Below, in pieces: positions 60,769 through 64,000 of a stretch of DNA of 64,000 bases. The DNA comes from Roseomonas sp. AR75 (lineage in GTDB: Bacteria > Pseudomonadota > Alphaproteobacteria > Acetobacterales > Acetobacteraceae): NCBI RefSeq assembly GCF_005222815.1, contig NZ_STGB01000005.1:930001-994000 (forward strand), in the 5' to 3' direction. Position 1 is the first letter of the stretch; every line of letters starts with the position of its first letter. A model generated the notes under the pieces. That model made no database searches, was not told the DNA's origin, and worked only from the letters and a program-made list of their open reading frames with translations. A program made the position numbers and the translations under genes.

Positions 60769-62675
60769 CGTTTCTCTCCCTGTCCCGCGGGCGCCGTCCG
60801 TGCGCCCGCCAATTGGATCGCCACCACCGCTGCCAGCACCGAGACGCCGATCAGGAGGCGCGTCAGGTCGGTCACGGAATGGACGAAGGCCGCGACCATC
60901 CCGGTCGCCAGCATCGCGGCGCGCAGCGGAACGCCGAGCGGCGCCAACAGGTAGCCCGCAAAGCCGGAAGTGATCAGCGTCAGCGCCGCAAGCTGGATCG
61001 CCACGGCCAGCAGGATGGCGCCGATGTCCCCGCGCAGCATGATCGCCGGGTCGTAGATGAAGGCGAAGCCCACGGTGAAGCCCGCGATACCGTAGCGGGA
61101 CGCCTGCGCCGCCGTGATCAACGGGCTGGTCTTGGCGATGGCCGCCGCGGCGAAGGCGGCGGCGGCGACGGGCGGCGTCGCATCCGCCAGCACCGCGAAG
61201 TAGAAGACGAAGAGATGCGCCTGCAACGGCTCCACGCCGATGGCGCGGCCGAGTTCCAGCACCTGCGGGACGCCGATCGCGGCAGCGATGATGTAGGCGG
61301 GCGTCGTCGGCACGCCCATGCCCAGCACCAGCACGGTCAATGCCAGCAGCGTCAGCAGCAGCGGCAGCGATCCGCCGGAGAGCTGCTTGATGATGCCGCC
61401 GAACGCCACGACCATGCCCGTGGCGGTCAGCGCGGAGACCACGATGCCCGCCCCCGCGATGGTGACGGCCAGCGGCGCCATGGTGAAACCGGCCTGCGCC
61501 AGCGCGTTGAAGACCTCGCGCGGCCCCATGCGCGTGCGGGCGCGCAGCAGCGAGACGGCGACCATCGCGATGGTGGCGCAGAAGGCGGCGAAGTTGCCCG
61601 ACCAGCGCTCCATCATCAGCCAGACCAGCAGGATGATCGGCAGCACCAGATGCGCATCCGCCAGCACCTCGCGCCAGGCGGGGATGTCCTTCAGCGGCAT
61701 CGGCGCCAGGCCCATGCGCTTCGCCTCGAAATGCACGGCGGCGAGGATGGCGAAGTAGTACAGCATCGCGCCCAGCGCCGCGGCGACGATGATCTGGCCG
61801 TAGGGGATGTTGGTGATCTCGGCCATCACGAAGGCGGCCGCGCCCATCACCGGCGGCATCAGCAGCCCGCCCACGCTCGCCGCGCTCTCGATCCCGCCGG
61901 CCGAGGAGGGGCGGTAGCCGGTGCGGATCATCAGCGGGATCGTCATCGACCCCGTGGTGATGACGTTGGAGACGGAAGACCCGCTCATCGTGCCGAACAG
62001 GCCGGAGGTCACCACCGCCACCTTCGCCGGCCCGCCGGCATAGCGCCCCGCCACGGCGGAGCCGAAATTGGAGAACAGCCTTCCCGTGCCGGAGGCCTGC
62101 ATGAACGACCCGAACAGCACGAAGACCGCGATGATCGTCGCCACGATGCCGGTCAGCGGGCCATAGACACCGCCCGCGGTGGGCACCAGCCAGGCGGCCT
62201 CGACGATCTCCTCCGGCGTGAAGGGCCGCGCGTTCAGCACGCCCGGCAGCAGATGGCCCCATTGCATGTAGGCGAGCGACAGCGCGACCATCACGGCAAG
62301 GCCGGGCTCCACCGCGCGCCGGATCGCCTCCAGCAGCGTGACGATGCAGAGGATGCCGAGCGCCATCATCGTGGGCGTGAAGGGATCGACGTATTCCATG
62401 CGATCCGCCACCGCCATCCAGTTCCACATCACCCAGGCATGCGGAACGGCGGAGGCCGCCGCCCAGGCCCAGTCCAGCAGCGTGGGGCGTGGCGTGGGCG
62501 CGGATCTGCGCGCGGGGTAGAGCAGGAACAGCAGCGGCGTGAAGACCAGCAGGTGGAAGCCGCGCATCTGGATCGGCTCCGGGAATCCGAAGCCGCCGAA
62601 ATAGAGATGGACCGCGGCAGCCGCCGCGGCCCAACTCCAGCAGAGGGCCCTCAATGGCCCCTGAAGGTCGCGCAA
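60765..62675 (-). CDS. TRAP transporter fused permease (DctQ-DctM, TAXI type)
   Basis: A 636-aa membrane protein with many hydrophobic segments, fusing the small and large TRAP permease domains as usual for TAXI-TRAP systems. AGRYAGGPAKVAVVTSGLFG, SGSSVSNVITTGSMTIPLMI, and GMGVPTTPAYIIAAA are DctM-like motifs. It uses an ion gradient, not ATP, to import solute. The start is the TTG at 62673-62675, 25 bases after the TAXI receptor stop, because no ATG or GTG upstream is in frame and close. A TAXI receptor and an AapJ-like receptor flank it. Confidence 0.91.
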   Translation of the reverse strand: MRDLQGPLRALCWSWAAAAAAVHLYFGGFGFPEPIQMRGFHLLVFTPLLFLLYPARRSAPTPRPTLLDWAWAAASAVPHAWVMWNWMAVADRMEYVDPFTPTMMALGILCIVTLLEAIRRAVEPGLAVMVALSLAYMQWGHLLPGVLNARPFTPEEIVEAAWLVPTAGGVYGPLTGIVATIIAVFVLFGSFMQASGTGRLFSNFGSAVAGRYAGGPAKVAVVTSGLFGTMSGSSVSNVITTGSMTIPLMIRTGYRPSSAGGIESAASVGGLLMPPVMGAAAFVMAEITNIPYGQIIVAAALGAMLYYFAILAAVHFEAKRMGLAPMPLKDIPAWREVLADAHLVLPIILLVWLMMERWSGNFAAFCATIAMVAVSLLRARTRMGPREVFNALAQAGFTMAPLAVTIAGAGIVVSALTATGMVVAFGGIIKQLSGGSLPLLLTLLALTVLVLGMGVPTTPAYIIAAAIGVPQVLELGRAIGVEPLQAHLFVFYFAVLADATPPVAAAAFAAAAIAKTSPLITAAQASRYGIAGFTVGFAFIYDPAIMLRGDIGAILLAVAIQLAALTLITSGFAGYLLAPLGVPLRAAMLATGMVAAFVHSVTDLTRLLIGVSVLAAVVAIQLAGARTAPAGQGEKR

Positions 62676-62700
62676 GTCCCGGCGCGCCCGACCGCCGGCC

Positions 62701-63696
62701 TCAGGCCGGCGGCATCACGCCGGCTTCGCGGAAGGCCCGCGCGGCGCCCGGATGCAGCGGCACGCCGTTGTAGCGCCACGCCTTGGCCGGATCGAAGGCC
62801 GCCATGCTGGCATGGATCTGCGCCAGCCGCGCGCCCTTGTTGCGGATCAGCGTGCGCGTGATGCCGAAGGCCACGTCGTCCGGCACGCTCTTGTTCACCA
62901 GGATGACGCTGTCCATCGTGGTGACCATCAGCGGGCCTGATTGTAGCGTGGGATAGGTGCCGGCCGGCAGCGTGCCCTCGGCATAGGCGTAGGTGTCGAT
63001 CAGATGCTTGCGCACATCGTCGGGGAAGCCGACGAGTTGCGCCGCACGGCGGCCCTGGCCGAGCTCGGTCAGCAGCGCGGCGGGCTTCGCCAGCGCGGCG
63101 TACATGTAGTCCACCTGGCCGTCGGCGAAGGCGGCGCCGATGTCGCTGTAGCTGCCGTTCAGGTAGCGGCCGCCGCCGTTGCGGATCGCATCCGGCGACG
63201 TGCCGAGGAACTTCATGATGCGCTGCAGGGTCATCTCGTCGGTCGAGGATCGCTGCGGCGCGGCGATCTTCACCCCCGGCTGCGTCAGGATCGCGCGCAT
63301 GTCGGAAGGCCCGTCGGCCTTGCGCAGCAGGTTGTGCTCGGTCGGGCTGTAGCCCGTGCCGAGGCTGCGCAGATCCTCATGCTTGCGGTTGTACGGGTCC
63401 TCGCCGCGCGCGGCGGCGGCGGTGAAGGCGTCGATGCCCCAGCCGATCGGCGACTGGTTGTTGTTGACGCGGGTGGAGTTCGCCAGGCCGCCGCCGGGCA
63501 CCACGCGGATGCGGATGTTCGGGTTCTCCTCGGCGATCAGCGCCGAGAGGCCCGCAGCCATGGTATACCAGCCGCCGCCGACGGAGCCGGCGACCCATTC
63601 GAAGGTCTGCTGCGCCTGCGCGGTGCGGACAAAGGGCATCGCGATGGCGCCGGCCGCGCCCAGCAGCGCCACGCGGCGCGAGGTGAACAGAGTCAT
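62701..63696 (-). CDS. TAXI-family TRAP transporter receptor
   Basis: A 331-aa TAXI (TRAP-associated extracytoplasmic) receptor. The leader has SRRVALLGAAGAIAMPF, cleaved near TAQAQ. EWVAGSVGGGWYTMAAGLSA, NIRIRVVPGGGLANSTRVNN and DYMYAALAKPAALLT are family patterns. GGAGAAGG lies five bases before the ATG. It pairs with the fused permease downstream. TAXI ligands are often glutamate or other amino acids. Confidence 0.92.
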   Translation of the reverse strand: MTLFTSRRVALLGAAGAIAMPFVRTAQAQQTFEWVAGSVGGGWYTMAAGLSALIAEENPNIRIRVVPGGGLANSTRVNNNQSPIGWGIDAFTAAAARGEDPYNRKHEDLRSLGTGYSPTEHNLLRKADGPSDMRAILTQPGVKIAAPQRSSTDEMTLQRIMKFLGTSPDAIRNGGGRYLNGSYSDIGAAFADGQVDYMYAALAKPAALLTELGQGRRAAQLVGFPDDVRKHLIDTYAYAEGTLPAGTYPTLQSGPLMVTTMDSVILVNKSVPDDVAFGITRTLIRNKGARLAQIHASMAAFDPAKAWRYNGVPLHPGAARAFREAGVMPPA

Positions 63697-63789
63697 GATC
63701 CTTCTCCCAACCTGCCTCTTGGGACGGATCATGCGCAGACCGCGCCCCGGCCGCAACCACCCGGGGGGCGTGAAGGCAGGCGGCGGGGG

Positions 63790-64000
63790 TCAGTTGCCCG
63801 CCAGGTAGGGCCTCGCCGCCTGGAAGGCGGGCGCGCAGCCAGGCGCGGCATCGGCCAGCACCGATTCGGGGTTGGTCGCGCCCGTCCATGCGCCGAGCGC
63901 GGTGGTGATGGCCCACCAGGGATCGGCGCCGGCCCGCGCCACGAGACGCGGCGCGGCCTCGGCGGCGCATTGCGTGACCTGCTGCACCACCGCGACCGGC
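63790..64000 (-). CDS. Unrecognised C-terminal protein fragment, 5' end beyond the window
   Basis: An open frame of at least 70 codons ends with TGA at 63790-63792 and runs off the end of the window. Its visible C-terminus (QQVTQCAAEAAPRLVARAG, then DPWWAITTALGAWTGATNP) has no domain I recognise. GC bias and distance (93 bases after the TAXI gene) are consistent with coding. An internal ATG near 63990 could also start a 66-aa protein. Function unknown. Confidence 0.55.
   Translation of the reverse strand, partial: PVAVVQQVTQCAAEAAPRLVARAGADPWWAITTALGAWTGATNPESVLADAAPGCAPAFQAARPYLAGN

Overview
The window is 64 kb of GC-rich, gene-dense bacterial DNA. It has no rRNA, tRNA, insertion sequence, phage gene or CRISPR array that I can see, and no gene-free stretch reaches 300 bases (the longest is 26625-26916, 292 bases). 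Several features suggest an alphaproteobacterium of the Acetobacteraceae (Roseomonas-like): the strong GC bias, many twin-arginine-like receptor signals, Bug/TctC receptors, the split IorA/IorB pair with a long IorB, and the mix of Liv, Dpp, Phn, Ssu-like and TRAP importers. That placement is inference from gene content; there is no marker gene here.

Layout. 1-14039 (all minus) is a ten-gene run: indolepyruvate oxidoreductase (iorA, iorB), a Bug receptor, a complete branched-chain amino-acid-type ABC importer (receptor, livH, livM, livG, livF), an MmgE/PrpD protein and hydantoinase/oxoprolinase-type hyuB and hyuA (hyuA leaves the window). A MarR regulator (14115) is divergent from iorA. 14677-21391 (plus) holds a small protein, a DMT exporter, a FAD amine/amino-acid oxidase, an orphan NMT1-like receptor, an Atz/SsnA-type amidohydrolase and a dihydroorotase/hydantoinase-like enzyme. 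21420-26624 (minus) has a STAS protein and a phosphonate-type locus (hexapeptide transferase, phnE, phnE, phnD, no phnC) behind a second FAD oxidase.

26917-33467 (plus) is a class III aminotransferase followed by a peptide-type ABC importer whose two ATPases are fused. 33448-41821 mixes a third FAD oxidase, two type II haloacid dehalogenases, a GNAT acetyltransferase, a GhrA-like reductase, an Lrp/AsnC regulator, a second Bug receptor, an Asp/Glu racemase and a two-domain cold-shock protein with an RG-rich repeat linker. 41925-49102 contains a DadA-like oxidase coupled to an HpxZ/AtzH protein, an M35-type lipoprotein peptidase, a GH1-like glycosidase, an M20 amidohydrolase and the receptor of a second peptide-type ABC importer, which continues to 53073. 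53074-58521 is an Ssu-like ABC importer packaged with a flavin reductase and a luciferase-like monooxygenase, with a divergent LysR gene. 58549-64000 has a creatinase-like M24 protein and a TRAP locus with two unrelated receptors.

Together the genes describe a scavenging lifestyle. Ten extracytoplasmic solute receptors are linked to oxidases, racemase, amidohydrolases and peptidase-like enzymes for nitrogen-containing organics (amino acids, peptides, cyclic amides, phosphonates, possibly sulfonates). The most unusual structure I found is a 43-bp repeat that is read in the same frame at the C-terminus of LivG and in the likely N-terminus of IorB, like a protein-coding selfish repeat.
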